Below, in pieces: positions 34,286 to 43,259 of a DNA stretch of 53,455 nt. The translations under genes and the position numbers were made by a program. The stretch comes from Gammaproteobacteria bacterium (lineage in GTDB: Bacteria > Pseudomonadota > Gammaproteobacteria > GRL18). Positions within the stretch are counted from its first letter, which is position 1. The number at the start of each line of letters is the position of its first letter. Under the pieces are notes generated by a model. It had not been told where the DNA came from. It did not search any database and worked only from the letters and a program-made list of their open reading frames with translations. The DNA is taken from NCBI GenBank assembly GCA_015488755.1, contig WFNB01000002.1, forward strand, positions 1-53,455, written 5' to 3'.

Positions 34286-34432
34286 ATGAACACATTACAC
34301 ACTTTTTTTTCTGCAGCTATTTTTCTGCCTTTGGCAGTCATGAGCGTGGTAGCCATCGCACATTTATCAGTGCGTATGCGCTGGTATGACGTTGCCTATC
34401 TGTGTGTTTTTAAGAGATATAGAATGACTTAA
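34286..34432 (+). CDS. Doubtful 48-aa hydrophobic peptide
   Basis: An open frame gives one membrane-spanning stretch (FFSAAIFLPLAVMSVVAIAH) and a basic tail. There is no convincing ribosome binding site. It sits between the 92-aa gene and a strong terminator. It could be a small membrane peptide of the P47-like regulon or a chance ORF. Confidence 0.2.
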   Translation: MNTLHTFFSAAIFLPLAVMSVVAIAHLSVRMRWYDVAYLCVFKRYRMT

Positions 34433-34453
34433 AATTATATAAACTCCCTTATT

Positions 34454-34489
34454 AAAAAAACCACAGACTACAATCTGTGGTTTTTTTTT
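34454..34489 (+). terminator. Strong intrinsic terminator
   Basis: CCACAGA (34461-34467) pairs with TCTGTGG (34474-34480), extended by A/T pairs on the outside, with a 6-base loop and nine Ts (34481-34489). It closes the P47-like regulon region before the EamA gene. Confidence 0.85.
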
Positions 34490-34523
34490 GCCTGTTAATT
34501 ACTATGATACCCTTGTGACTGTT

Positions 34524-35435
34524 ATGAAAACTAAAAATACATTGCTTACTATTATTGCCTATTTGCTTATGATCATTATTTGGTCAACGACACCATTAGC
34601 GATTAAATGGAGTTCACAGGGGCTTCATTTTATTACTGGGGTTGCTGTTCGTATGATGATTGGTGCTATTTTAGCATCACTCTTAAGCTTGCTTTGGTAT
34701 CGTTCGATTCCTATGCATAAAAAAGCACGCCAAGTTTATCTGGCATCTGCAGCTGCAATCTATGGTGCTATGATGATGGTGTATTGGGGAGCACAATTTA
34801 TTCCATCAGGATTAATCTCAGTTTTATTTGGTTTAACACCTATTATGACAACGGGATTTGCTGTTTATTTACTTAATAGTGAAACCTTAAGCTACAATAA
34901 AATAATTGGTGCTCTACTGGGTATTATGGGCTTAGTTGTTATTTTTTCTGATCAAATGAAATTAGGTGATCAAGCACTGTATGGAATTATTGCAGTACTG
35001 TTTTCGGTGTTATTACATTCCTTTAGTGCGGTATGGATCAAGCATCTTAATGAACCATTACCTGCCTTGATTGTGACTACAGGAGGGCTTCTTTACTCCA
35101 TGCCTTTATTTATTATGAGTATTATTTTATTTGCCGATCCTTTGCCCTTAATAATACCGGAAAAAACCATCTGGTCTATCATCTATCTTGGTGTTATGGG
35201 GTCTGTTGTTGGTTTTGTAAGCTATTACTTTGTTTTGGCAAAACTGCCAGCATCAACAGTTGCTCTAGCAACCTTAGTAACCCCTATTTCAGCACTATTG
35301 TTGGGAAAATGGTTCAACCATGAAACAATAAGCAATTCTATATTAATAGGGACAATACTTGTTATGACAGGCTTGATAATACATCAATTTTATAGTTATT
35401 TAAGAGCGAAATTTTTCAAAAAAACATTATCATAG
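34524..35435 (+). CDS. EamA/DMT-family permease
   Basis: The 303-aa protein has about ten membrane helices in two EamA repeats; the first begins 'IIWSTTPLAIKWSSQGLHF', the second near 'LYGIIAVLFSVLLHSFSAVW'. Members export amino acids or other metabolites; no substrate can be read. ATG 34524 is preferred to an in-frame TTG inside the terminator. It is followed 11 bp later by the cupin gene. Confidence 0.8.
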   Translation: MKTKNTLLTIIAYLLMIIIWSTTPLAIKWSSQGLHFITGVAVRMMIGAILASLLSLLWYRSIPMHKKARQVYLASAAAIYGAMMMVYWGAQFIPSGLISVLFGLTPIMTTGFAVYLLNSETLSYNKIIGALLGIMGLVVIFSDQMKLGDQALYGIIAVLFSVLLHSFSAVWIKHLNEPLPALIVTTGGLLYSMPLFIMSIILFADPLPLIIPEKTIWSIIYLGVMGSVVGFVSYYFVLAKLPASTVALATLVTPISALLLGKWFNHETISNSILIGTILVMTGLIIHQFYSYLRAKFFKKTLS

Positions 35436-35446
35436 AGAGTAATTAT

Positions 35447-36106
35447 ATGACAACATCCATGTCTTATATTAAGCCTTATATAGAAGAGGCACAGTTTTTT
35501 ACTCAGGAACAATGTAGCATTAATGAATTATTAAATGATGCTAGTGATAAAAGTTGCTCAGTTGCACGAGCTTCTGTCGCCCCGGGTATTTGCACACAAT
35601 TACATGCACTAAAAAATACAACGGAGCGTTATATTATCCTTGAAGGTGAGGCTGAAGTTGAAATTAATTATGCTAAGCCTATAAGAGTTTCTTATTTAGA
35701 CAGTATCACCATTCCAGAAGGTGTTGCTCAAAGAATTAGAAACGTTGGTGAGGGTGAGCTTGTTTTTTTATGTATTTGTACCCCACGGTTTGAACAAATT
35801 AATTATCAAAACCTTGATATCTTTTTGAGTCAAAAGTATCAACCTATTGAGTGCCAGCTTCATAGTGAATTGGAATTAGCAATTATGCATGGGCAGGAGA
35901 TGCTGATTTGCTATTTTGACAGTCTGAATAAGAAAGAAGAAAAACAGTGTTTAAAACCTTATAATATCGTGACTCGTATGCGAAAAAATGTTACCTCAGA
36001 AGAATTAGTGGGTGAATTTTTATTAGCGTCTCAGGTAGAAGATAGCAATATAAAAATTGAAATCCGTCTGGATCACATTAGAAGTGCCCACAGCCAAAAA
36101 AATTGA
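35447..36106 (+). CDS. Cupin-domain protein with extra C-terminal domain
   Basis: In the 219-aa protein, residues about 30-115 form a cupin barrel: 'CTQLHALKNTTERYIILEGE' supplies His/Glu ligand candidates and 'SITIPEGVAQRIRNVGEGEL' the second motif (with Gln where many have His). The C-terminal 100 residues are charged and unlike known cupins. The reaction is unknown. It is co-directional with the EamA permease; a hairpin follows it. Confidence 0.6.
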   Translation: MTTSMSYIKPYIEEAQFFTQEQCSINELLNDASDKSCSVARASVAPGICTQLHALKNTTERYIILEGEAEVEINYAKPIRVSYLDSITIPEGVAQRIRNVGEGELVFLCICTPRFEQINYQNLDIFLSQKYQPIECQLHSELELAIMHGQEMLICYFDSLNKKEEKQCLKPYNIVTRMRKNVTSEELVGEFLLASQVEDSNIKIEIRLDHIRSAHSQKN

Positions 36107-36122
36107 CATGAATGATTTTAGC

Positions 36123-36155
36123 CTCCCCTCTTTTGTTACTTTTTTAAGAGGGGAG
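36123..36155. terminator. Bidirectional terminator hairpin
   Basis: CTCCCCTCTT (36123-36132) pairs perfectly with AAGAGGGGAG (36146-36155), between the convergent cupin and DoxX genes. The T-run is in the loop (TTTTTT), and A/T flanks are on both sides. Confidence 0.7.
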
Positions 36156-36174
36156 ATTTAAGTAGAGGGCGTCT

Positions 36175-36615
36175 TTATTCTGAAGAATTTATTTTTTTGG
36201 CGATTAGATTATCAATAGAGTATGGGCTTGGGCCATAGAGAATGTAAACTAAAATCATTGCTCCCCAAAGAATATGATCCATCATACCGACAATATTGTA
36301 AAAGTCAGTCAAAGCATAAGCATAGGCAGCAACGGCATTAAGTACAAATAAGCCAATGGCTACAGGACGTGTCATAAAACCCAATAATAATAAAACTGGG
36401 AACAATAATTCACCGCCTGTGCCCATTATGGCGGCTATTTCAGGTGGTAAGAAAGGGACAGAATACTCATAGGCAAATAAATCTAATGTTGATTGCCATG
36501 ACTGAATTTTGGTCATACCCGATTGAAAAAAGACTTTTAATAGATAGAGTCGAACCATTAGATCAAATCCATGGATCATCAGGTCATTACGTGAAAAAAG
36601 AAGTTTTTTGATCAT
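36175..36615 (-). CDS. DoxX-family membrane protein
   Basis: The 146-aa protein has four predicted helices and the DoxX pattern 'LLKVFFQSGMTKIQSW', ELLFPVLLLLG and 'GMMDHILWGAMILVYILY'. DoxX proteins are frequent in bufferin (BufA) operons, where they may support quinone or redox steps in maturation or export. Here it follows the BufA1-like gene by 133 bp on the same strand. Confidence 0.75.
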   Translation of the reverse strand: MIKKLLFSRNDLMIHGFDLMVRLYLLKVFFQSGMTKIQSWQSTLDLFAYEYSVPFLPPEIAAIMGTGGELLFPVLLLLGFMTRPVAIGLFVLNAVAAYAYALTDFYNIVGMMDHILWGAMILVYILYGPSPYSIDNLIAKKINSSE

Positions 36616-36748
36616 TGTGTTAGGTCTTTTTAATAAAAGGGTTGATGAGATATTGCTTAAGTATGAGGAATGGTATTTATTATTTTTTTTTAAAATGTAT
36701 CAGAATTTCTCTGATACATTTTATCAAGATAAGGCGCAATGCCTGATC

Positions 36749-37000
36749 TTATTTTTTACCTTTGTTACCAGCAATTTTGGCACAAGTACCTTCTGGCACA
36801 TAAACCCACTCATCAGCAGCAGCATCTGTTTTTGCCATACCTGCACACGCGTGCTTGCTTGTACCACAGTCATTCATACCTGCTTTAGCAATACCTTGGC
36901 ATTTTTCAAAACCAGGCTTGCCAGCATGAGCCGTTGCACCTAAAGTAGCAAATGCTAGGGCAAATAAACCGATAAGTGCTGTTTTTTTAGAATTTCCCAT
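36749..37000 (-). CDS. Bufferin-type copper-binding peptide precursor (BufA1/DUF2282)
   Basis: The 83-aa protein has a signal peptide (core about 9-22, ending AHA) and the family's Cys pattern: '[20 protein letters not shown]' (C about 34 and 41), ACAG, and '[17 protein letters not shown]' at the end. Bufferins are RiPPs whose core cysteines are converted by a DUF692 enzyme (BufB, with a BufC partner) to copper-chelating groups. Neither partner is in the window, so it is an orphan precursor or its enzymes are elsewhere. AAGGAAA precedes the ATG. Confidence 0.75.
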   Translation of the reverse strand: MGNSKKTALIGLFALAFATLGATAHAGKPGFEKCQGIAKAGMNDCGTSKHACAGMAKTDAAADEWVYVPEGTCAKIAGNKGKK

Positions 37001-37348
37001 TTGTATATTTCCTTTTGTTTTTGTTAACTTACTATTTAAAGAATGCTTCTAATTAAAGAATATTGCTCCAAATAAAGAGAATAGTTTAGGCTAAGAGAAC
37101 CCAAAATAAAATTTACCAGTGACTGGCTTGTTCTAGTAGACCTGAGAAAAATAGAAAAAGTTTCAAATTTTATGGATTAATTTAGATTTTTAAAAGACAT
37201 GCTTATTAATAAAAGGTTCATTAAGCTTAGGTCATACTATTGGCAATAGTAAGTACTTTCCGAAATAGGAATCAAGCTACTTATGTTTTAGACTATTTTC
37301 TATCATGTGCAATGAGTGTTTTAGTTTAGTCTTATTGCCAATAACCCA
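37001..37348. promoter_or_regulatory. Divergent region with two 13-bp palindromes
   Basis: No gene was seen in this 348-bp gap between the bufferin-type and ECF sigma genes. CTATTGGCAATAG (37237-37249) and TTATTGCCAATAA (37332-37344) share the core TATTG-S-CAATA, with centres 95 bp apart, the second just before the sigma factor's GTG. They look like paired operators of an unknown dimeric regulator. Confidence 0.45.
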
Positions 37349-37936
37349 GTGAATCCTATTATGTTTAGCATAAAAAAATTATCCCATAGAAAGAAAACTG
37401 CTGATACTCCGGTCTATGAAGGGGTAAGCAGGAAAAATCGCTTTGAAACGTTGGTAAAGGCTTATTCTTCTGATTTATACCGTTTTGCTTATTGGTTATG
37501 CGGTGATCATTCAATTGCGGATGATTTGGTTCAAGAAACCTTTCTAAGGGCGTGGAAAGCACTGGATAAACTTGAAGAAGAAAAGAAAGCAAAAAGCTGG
37601 TTAATTACGATTTTACGACGAGAAAATGCCCGCCGTTTTGAGCGTAAACGTTTTGATTTAGTGGATATTGATGATCATATTATTGAAGATCAATTGAACC
37701 TGACACCAGAACAATCGCTGGAAAAACAGCAATTACATCATGCGATGCTTAGCCTTGAGATAGACTATCGAGAGCCTTTGATTATGCAGACTATTGGTGG
37801 TTTTAAAACCAGTGAGATTGCAACGCTATTGGATCTAAATTTAAACACCGTCAATACTCGGTTATTTAGGGCAAGAGATCAATTAAAGCGTAAATTAGAA
37901 AAACAAGCGCTTCCAGTGAGTCGGGCAATGAAATAA
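37349..37936 (+). CDS. ECF-type RNA polymerase sigma factor
   Basis: The 195-aa ECF sigma has region 2 'YRFAYWLCGDHSIADDLVQE' TFLRAW and region 4 'LDLNLNTVNTRLFRARDQL'. The start is uncertain: GTG 37349 (five bases after a palindrome) or ATG 37361. It is followed by the DUF3379 gene, its probable regulator. It may drive the divergent bufferin-type gene; I did not identify its target promoter. Confidence 0.85.
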   Translation: MNPIMFSIKKLSHRKKTADTPVYEGVSRKNRFETLVKAYSSDLYRFAYWLCGDHSIADDLVQETFLRAWKALDKLEEEKKAKSWLITILRRENARRFERKRFDLVDIDDHIIEDQLNLTPEQSLEKQQLHHAMLSLEIDYREPLIMQTIGGFKTSEIATLLDLNLNTVNTRLFRARDQLKRKLEKQALPVSRAMK

Positions 37937-38031
37937 CTATTTAGCAAGTATCCTAACCAAGGGTTTCTGACACCAAACTTGCTGAAATTATAAGGTGACT
38001 TATTTAATGCAGAGTTTAGGGGAGCTCCACC

Positions 38032-38754
38032 GTGGATGATCTTGAGTTTCGAAAAAGGGCAAGTATTGATCCCAATGATCAAAGTGCTGAATTTATAGAA
38101 AAAACACAACAAAGTAAGTATAACCAACGTTTTGTCGAGCAACGACTCACATTCGAACGCCTGCTATCCACGACTTTAGACATTGATGTTCCAGAAAATC
38201 TACATGATAGAATTATCCTTTCTCAGCAATTGTCACAGCATAAACATCATAATAGAAAAATGCATAAAAATACCTATTGGTGGCTATCTGCTGGGCTTGC
38301 GGCAAGTCTTTTTATTGCTCTGAGCATTAGCCTATTATTACCTGACACCATGAGTGCTAAAGAATTAGCCCAACAAGTTGCCACCCATATTCATGAAGAT
38401 ACTCATGCCTTGGATGTGAATATGAATGTTCCTAAAAGCAATATTGACACGATGCTGGCATCTTATGGGGGACGCTTAAATGGGCCGATTGGTCATGTGT
38501 CTTTTCTAGGTCGCTGCATTGTCGGAGAACATACCGGTGTTCATTTGGTACTCGATACCAAATACGGTCTTGTAACGGTTATTATTCTTCCTACACAGAG
38601 TATTCGTCAGCCCTCTTTTTTAGTTGATAAGCAATTTAATGGTTTGGTCTATCCTTCACAAAAGGGGAGTATTGCTATTGTTGCTGAGCATTCCAGCCGT
38701 GCCATTGAAGAAACACGGCAAAGAATTACCCAAAGCTTAAATTGGATTATTTAG
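38032..38754 (+). CDS. DUF3379 membrane protein, probable anti-sigma partner
   Basis: The 240-aa protein has a cytosolic N-terminus ('RFVEQRLTFERLLSTTLDID'), one membrane helix (about 83-103, WWLSAGLAASLFIALSISLL) and a periplasmic C-terminal domain with one Cys (LGRCIVG). DUF3379 proteins accompany ECF sigma factors in gammaproteobacteria. The GTG start has AGGGGAG upstream. The N-terminal part resembles ZAS-like anti-sigma domains in position but has no zinc-binding HxxxCxxC. Confidence 0.7.
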   Translation: MDDLEFRKRASIDPNDQSAEFIEKTQQSKYNQRFVEQRLTFERLLSTTLDIDVPENLHDRIILSQQLSQHKHHNRKMHKNTYWWLSAGLAASLFIALSISLLLPDTMSAKELAQQVATHIHEDTHALDVNMNVPKSNIDTMLASYGGRLNGPIGHVSFLGRCIVGEHTGVHLVLDTKYGLVTVIILPTQSIRQPSFLVDKQFNGLVYPSQKGSIAIVAEHSSRAIEETRQRITQSLNWII

Positions 38755-38777
38755 CAAACCATAAAAAAGTAACAGCA

Positions 38778-38861
38778 GGCATTCATGTCACTCTTTTTTT
38801 GGCTTACAAAACTCACTGCGTTCAAACAGTTGTAAACAAAAAAAAGAGCAACATGAATACC
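38778..38861. repeat. Long imperfect inverted repeat between DUF3379 and ung genes
   Basis: The left arm (38778-38809) and right arm (38830-38861) pair over about 30 bases with a few mismatches and one bulge. Shared parts include ATTCATGT/ACATGAAT, CTCTTTTTTT/AAAAAAAGAG and TTACAA/TTGTAA. It could be a terminator for the sigma/DUF3379 operon or a small MITE; the size is nearer a MITE. Confidence 0.45.
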
Positions 38862-38904
38862 TTCTTTCTAAATCTGTGACTTAGAAGCAAATTAAGGAGT
38901 TATT

Positions 38905-39579
38905 ATGAGCGCTATTGAGCTTAATGATACATGGAAAAACCAGCTTCAAGATGTTTTTGCCAGTGATTCTATGCAGACCTTGAAGCATTTTCTGCGTACG
39001 GAAAAAGATGCAGGGAAAGTGATTCTACCTCATTCTAGTTTATGGTTTAATGCGCTTAATAGTACCTTGCCTGAGCAAGTAAAGGTCGTTATCTTAGGGC
39101 AAGATCCTTATCCGACACTGGGGCATGCACATGGCCTATGTTTTTCTGTTTTGCCAGAGGTTAGACCAATCCCAAAGTCCCTGATTAATATTTTTAAAGA
39201 ACTACAGGATGATTTGGGCATAGCCAATCAAAATGGTCATTTGCAGCCTTGGGCTGATCAGGGTGTTCTATTGCTCAATAGTGTATTAACGGTGCAAAGT
39301 GGTCAGGCTAACTCTCATCAGGGAAAAGGCTGGGAAGAATTTACCGATGCAATTATTCACAACTTAAATCAGCAAACACGTCCAATAGCCTTTGTGTTAT
39401 GGGGTGCATACGCCCAAAAAAAAGGGGCTATTATTGATACTGAGCGTCATTTTGTCATACGATCCCCTCATCCTTCTCCTTTATCTGCTTATCGTGGTTT
39501 TTTTGGTAGCAAGCCCTTTTCTAAAATTAACCAATTTTTAGCGCAACACTCTGAACAAGAAATTGACTGGCGTACCTAA
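38905..39579 (+). CDS. ung: Uracil-DNA glycosylase
   Basis: The 224-aa family 1 UDG removes uracil from DNA. The catalytic-water motif is GQDPYPTLGHAHGLCFS (about 64-80), the base-flipping loop is 'HPSPLSAYRGFFGSKPFS', and the uracil pocket is 'GVLLLNSVLTVQ'. Standard length; AGGAG precedes the ATG. Confidence 0.95.
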   Translation: MSAIELNDTWKNQLQDVFASDSMQTLKHFLRTEKDAGKVILPHSSLWFNALNSTLPEQVKVVILGQDPYPTLGHAHGLCFSVLPEVRPIPKSLINIFKELQDDLGIANQNGHLQPWADQGVLLLNSVLTVQSGQANSHQGKGWEEFTDAIIHNLNQQTRPIAFVLWGAYAQKKGAIIDTERHFVIRSPHPSPLSAYRGFFGSKPFSKINQFLAQHSEQEIDWRT

Positions 39580-39782
39580 ATGATAGCGCCTAAAACGAGA
39601 TGTTTATCTAGTGATTTATTTAGGATAAAAATGGTGAGCGAGTTGCTGATGACGCTAGTGGGCATAAAGGACGGCGCTATATTCATTCGTTAATTCGCTA
39701 AGCAAGCACATCGCTCTGATCCATCAAATATGTTATATTGCGTTGCAAATTAACCAAATAAAATGCTTTGTTGAGGAATACT

Positions 39783-40793
39783 ATGAGCACAGATGAATTA
39801 CGACATAATTGGGATATTAGCGAAGTGCAGGCGCTGTTTGACCAGCCCTTTAATGATCTCTTATTTCAAGCACAGAGCATTCATCGTGCCCATTTTGATG
39901 CCAATAGCATACAGATCAGTACGCTATTGAGTATTAAAACAGGCAGATGCTCAGAAGATTGTGGTTATTGTTCGCAAAGTGCCCACCACAACACCGATTT
40001 AGAAGTAGAAGCATTACTGCCCTTAGATGAGGTGGTTAAGGCCGCTAAAAAAGCCAAGGCAGAAGGGGCTGATCGCTTCTGCATGGGAGCCGCATGGTCT
40101 CGGCCGAATAAGCGTGATTTTCCTCAAGTGTTGGCAATGATTAAAGCCATCAAATCTCTGGATATGGAAAGCTGTGTCACTTTGGGTATGCTCGACAAAG
40201 AACAAGTGGCACAACTTAAAGAGGCGGGCTTAGACTACTATAATCATAATCTTGATACCTCCCCAGAATTTTATGGTAATGTCATTTCAACTCGTACTTT
40301 TCAAGATCGTCTAGACACTCTCAACCACGTACAACAGGCGGGCATTAATGTCTGCAGTGGCGGTATTTTGGGCATGGGTGAAGAACGTAAAGACCGTTGT
40401 AGCTTGCTAGTACAATTAGCCAATATGAAACAACACCCTGATAGTGTGCCCATTAATATGCTGGTGCAGGTTGAAGGTACGCCCTTATTTGGCGCAGATG
40501 AAATTGAACCGCTGGAATTTATCCGTACAGTGGCCGTGGCGCGTATTATGATGCCCTGTTCTGTGGTGCGCTTATCTGCCGGTCGTGAAGAAATGTCAGA
40601 TGAAATGCAGGCGATGTGTTTCTTTGCCGGTGCGAACTCAGTTTTTTATGGTGAGCGCTTACTGACTACAGAGGGCGCAAGTGCTCAGGCTGATCAAAAA
40701 TTATTTGCTAATTTGGGGATATCTACTAGCTTAGAGAAAAAATCGGGGCATGCAGAGAAAGCATCCGTCAGTCGTACTGAACTCAGTGCCTAA
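39783..40793 (+). CDS. bioB: Biotin synthase
   Basis: The 336-aa radical-SAM enzyme inserts sulfur into dethiobiotin. Its cluster motif is C-x3-C-x2-C in '[18 protein letters not shown]'; residues of the [2Fe-2S] site include '[11 protein letters not shown]' and the C-terminal Arg region '[12 protein letters not shown]'. ATG 39783 (GAGG upstream) is used rather than the TTG at 39768. It is first of the bio cluster, with bioF 44 bp on. Confidence 0.95.
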   Translation: MSTDELRHNWDISEVQALFDQPFNDLLFQAQSIHRAHFDANSIQISTLLSIKTGRCSEDCGYCSQSAHHNTDLEVEALLPLDEVVKAAKKAKAEGADRFCMGAAWSRPNKRDFPQVLAMIKAIKSLDMESCVTLGMLDKEQVAQLKEAGLDYYNHNLDTSPEFYGNVISTRTFQDRLDTLNHVQQAGINVCSGGILGMGEERKDRCSLLVQLANMKQHPDSVPINMLVQVEGTPLFGADEIEPLEFIRTVAVARIMMPCSVVRLSAGREEMSDEMQAMCFFAGANSVFYGERLLTTEGASAQADQKLFANLGISTSLEKKSGHAEKASVSRTELSA

Positions 40794-40837
40794 GATATTT
40801 TTAGCGTGTACTCTTGAATAACAAAAAATTGGTACAA

Positions 40838-42028
40838 ATGAGTTTAGATGATTCGTTACAGGCTGAACTGAAGCGCTTAAAAAAACAGTCCTTATATCGG
40901 CAACGAAAAATAACCGATGGCCCGCAACAGGTACATCTGATTAGTAATACTAAATCGGTCATTAGTTTTTGTAGCAATGACTATTTGGGCTTGGCTAATC
41001 ATCCTGATATTGCTAAAGCGTTTAAAAATGCAGTAAATGACTACGGTGTTGGCAGTGGTTCCGCCCATTTGGTCAGTGGCCATAGCCGTGCACATCACCA
41101 ACTTGAAGAAACCTTGGCCGAATATACTGGCCGTAGCCGTGCCGTATTATTTTCTACGGGCTATATGGCCAATCTTGGTATTGTTAATGCTTTGATGAAT
41201 AAGGGTGATTGTGTTTATCAAGATAAATTAAATCATGCCTCGCTGATCGATGCGGCCCTACTGAGTTCAGCACTATCGGCTAGTCGTTTTAAGCGCTATA
41301 GCCATAATAATCTGACTCGTCTGGAACAATTGCTCGCCAGTGACCACCAGAGCCAGCGTAAGTTGGTAATGAGTGATGCCGTCTTTAGCATGGATGGTGA
41401 TTTAGCGCCTGTTAGACAGATGAGCCAACTTTGTCAACAGCATAATGCTTGGTTAATGCTGGATGATGCACACGGTTTTGGTGTATTAGGTCAACACGGG
41501 GCTGGGGTCGCAGAAGAATTTGCCTTAGATCAGCAACACTTACCTATCTATATGGCCACCTTGGGTAAAGCCATGGGAGGCTTTGGTGCCTTTGTTGCAG
41601 GCAGTGAGGCATTAATCGAAACCTTAATCCAAAAAGCCCGCCCCTATGTTTATACCACGGCTATGCCACCAGCCATTGCTCAAGCCGTATTAATGAGCCT
41701 AAAAATCTCTCGTGAACAAAGTTGGCGGCGAGAAAAACTACAACAATTAATTAAACAATTCCGTATGGGAGCTCAGCAATTGGGCTTGTCTCTTTTAGCT
41801 TCTCAAACACCAATTCAACCCATTATGATTGGTGACAATCATACGGCAATGGCTATTAGTAAGCAGCTGGAACAGCATGGCTTATTGGTAACGGCTATTC
41901 GCCCACCCACTGTTCCCCAAGGGACAGCGAGGCTGCGAGTAACCTTATCCGCCGCTCATAGCGAAGCGGATATTGAGCAACTATTAAATGCTCTGGCAAT
42001 GCTGAAAATACCCCAAGACGTTTTATAA
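40838..42028 (+). CDS. bioF: 8-amino-7-oxononanoate synthase
   Basis: The 396-aa PLP enzyme joins pimeloyl-ACP/CoA and alanine. Features are FCSNDYLGLANHP, GSGSAHLVSGHSRAHHQLE, 'MLDDAHGFGVLGQHGAG' (PLP Asp/His) and the Schiff-base lysine in 'MATLGKAMGGFGAFVAG'. The start at 40838 (MSLDDSLQAELKRL) fits the family; the TTG at 40814 is weaker. Confidence 0.93.
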   Translation: MSLDDSLQAELKRLKKQSLYRQRKITDGPQQVHLISNTKSVISFCSNDYLGLANHPDIAKAFKNAVNDYGVGSGSAHLVSGHSRAHHQLEETLAEYTGRSRAVLFSTGYMANLGIVNALMNKGDCVYQDKLNHASLIDAALLSSALSASRFKRYSHNNLTRLEQLLASDHQSQRKLVMSDAVFSMDGDLAPVRQMSQLCQQHNAWLMLDDAHGFGVLGQHGAGVAEEFALDQQHLPIYMATLGKAMGGFGAFVAGSEALIETLIQKARPYVYTTAMPPAIAQAVLMSLKISREQSWRREKLQQLIKQFRMGAQQLGLSLLASQTPIQPIMIGDNHTAMAISKQLEQHGLLVTAIRPPTVPQGTARLRVTLSAAHSEADIEQLLNALAMLKIPQDVL

Positions 42029-42105
42029 AGAGTAAGCTTGACTGAAATGCTTGGTTATTGTGTAATATGACTCCATCTATAATGTTTAGTATAGGAGAAC
42101 TGTTG

Positions 42106-42426
42106 ATGCGAGAAATGAGCCCCCAGCAAGTCAGTGAGTATTTGCAAGAGAAAAACAACAAGCCTTTATTATTGGATGTCCGAGAGCCTTGGGAATATGA
42201 TGTTTGCCGAATTGATGGTTCACAACTATTACCCATGCAGACTATCCCTCATAGCTTAGATCGTCTTGATCCAAAAGCTGATACCATTGTTATTTGTCAT
42301 CATGGTGTGCGTAGTAAAATGGTGGCACGATTTTTAGAAGCAGCGCAATTTGAGAATATTATTAATTTAACCGGAGGGGTGAATGCTTGGGCGCAAAGTG
42401 TTGATTTAAGTATGCCCAGATATTAA
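42106..42426 (+). CDS. Single-domain rhodanese inside the biotin operon
   Basis: The 106-aa sulfurtransferase-like protein has 'LLLDVREPWEYDVCRIDG' and the active-site loop CHHGVRSKMVARFL. AGGAGA precedes ATG 42106; the upstream TTG start is rejected. It lies between bioF and bioH, tightly packed with bioH (4 bp gap). Rhodaneses pass persulfide sulfur; a role in sulfur supply for BioB or thiol repair is possible but unproven. Confidence 0.8.
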   Translation: MREMSPQQVSEYLQEKNNKPLLLDVREPWEYDVCRIDGSQLLPMQTIPHSLDRLDPKADTIVICHHGVRSKMVARFLEAAQFENIINLTGGVNAWAQSVDLSMPRY

Positions 42427-42430
42427 GCCA

Positions 42431-43225
42431 ATGACAACACAATTACTCAGTAGACAAGAATGGGGTGATCCAAATGCTCCAGAACAAATTTTATTTATTC
42501 ATGGCTGGGGTATGAATAGTGGCGTTTGGAGTGATATTGCAAACGACCTAGCGCAGTTTTTTCCACAAAAGTTGATTAGAGCCATTGATTTACCCGGCTA
42601 TGGTGAGAGTGTGAACTACTCACTTGAGTCTTATAATAGTGAGTCTCTGGCCAATACCATAGCACCTTTTTTAGTGGCTAAGCAAAGCATTATTATTGCT
42701 TGGTCAATGGGTGGTTTAGTGGCTATTGATTTGCTTAGCAGAGAAAAATACACCATTAAGCAATTAATTTTAGTCAGCTCTACGCCTCGTTTTGTGCGTG
42801 CAAATGATTGGCAGGATGCGGTCGAAGGCAAATTATTTAAAGATTTCTGTCAACAGTTAAGTACCGATCATGAAGCGACCCTAAAGCGTTTTCTTGCCAT
42901 TCAGTCCTTGGGCAGTCGTACTGCCAGAGAAGATATTAAAACCTTGCAAAAGCAGTTGTTCTCACGGGGCAAGCCGAATATTGTCGCACTGGAGTCAGGC
43001 TTAAACATGTTGCTTGAAGAAGACAAGCGTGCCCAACTGAGTGCCATAAAAGACGTTCCCATTGTGCTTATTAGTGGCAATAAAGATACCTTAATTGCGC
43101 CACAAGCTCAGCAGCAATTGGCGCAACAAAGTAATATTAAACGATTCAGTCTGCCCTTTGCCGGTCATGCTCCTTTTATTTCCCATCCTCAAGAATTTAA
43201 ACAAATTTTAAAAAACATTATATAA
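42431..43225 (+). CDS. bioH: Pimeloyl-ACP methyl ester carboxylesterase
   Basis: The 264-aa alpha/beta hydrolase frees pimeloyl-ACP from its methyl ester. FIHGWGMNSGVW forms the oxyanion hole, WSMGG holds the nucleophile (about Ser 84), SGNKDTLIAP the Asp and GHAPFISHP the His. BioH/BioC are consecutive, as in E. coli-type biotin synthesis. Confidence 0.9.
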   Translation: MTTQLLSRQEWGDPNAPEQILFIHGWGMNSGVWSDIANDLAQFFPQKLIRAIDLPGYGESVNYSLESYNSESLANTIAPFLVAKQSIIIAWSMGGLVAIDLLSREKYTIKQLILVSSTPRFVRANDWQDAVEGKLFKDFCQQLSTDHEATLKRFLAIQSLGSRTAREDIKTLQKQLFSRGKPNIVALESGLNMLLEEDKRAQLSAIKDVPIVLISGNKDTLIAPQAQQQLAQQSNIKRFSLPFAGHAPFISHPQEFKQILKNII

Positions 43226-43259
43226 TGCTCCGCTCAGCCCATTTACTTCTGGATACATT

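Noticed and set aside
34488-34523. Upstream TTG start for the EamA permease
   Set aside because: It lies in the T-run of the terminator; ATG 34524 is more plausible.
36608-36943. 111-codon plus-strand ORF over the bufferin gene
   Set aside because: It is antisense to the well-supported BufA1-like gene and has odd composition (many Phe, Cys and Thr typical of reversed coding sequence).
39721-39782. BirA operator ahead of bioB
   Set aside because: 'TTGCAAATTAACC' recalls half of a BirA site, but no inverted partner at the proper spacing was found.
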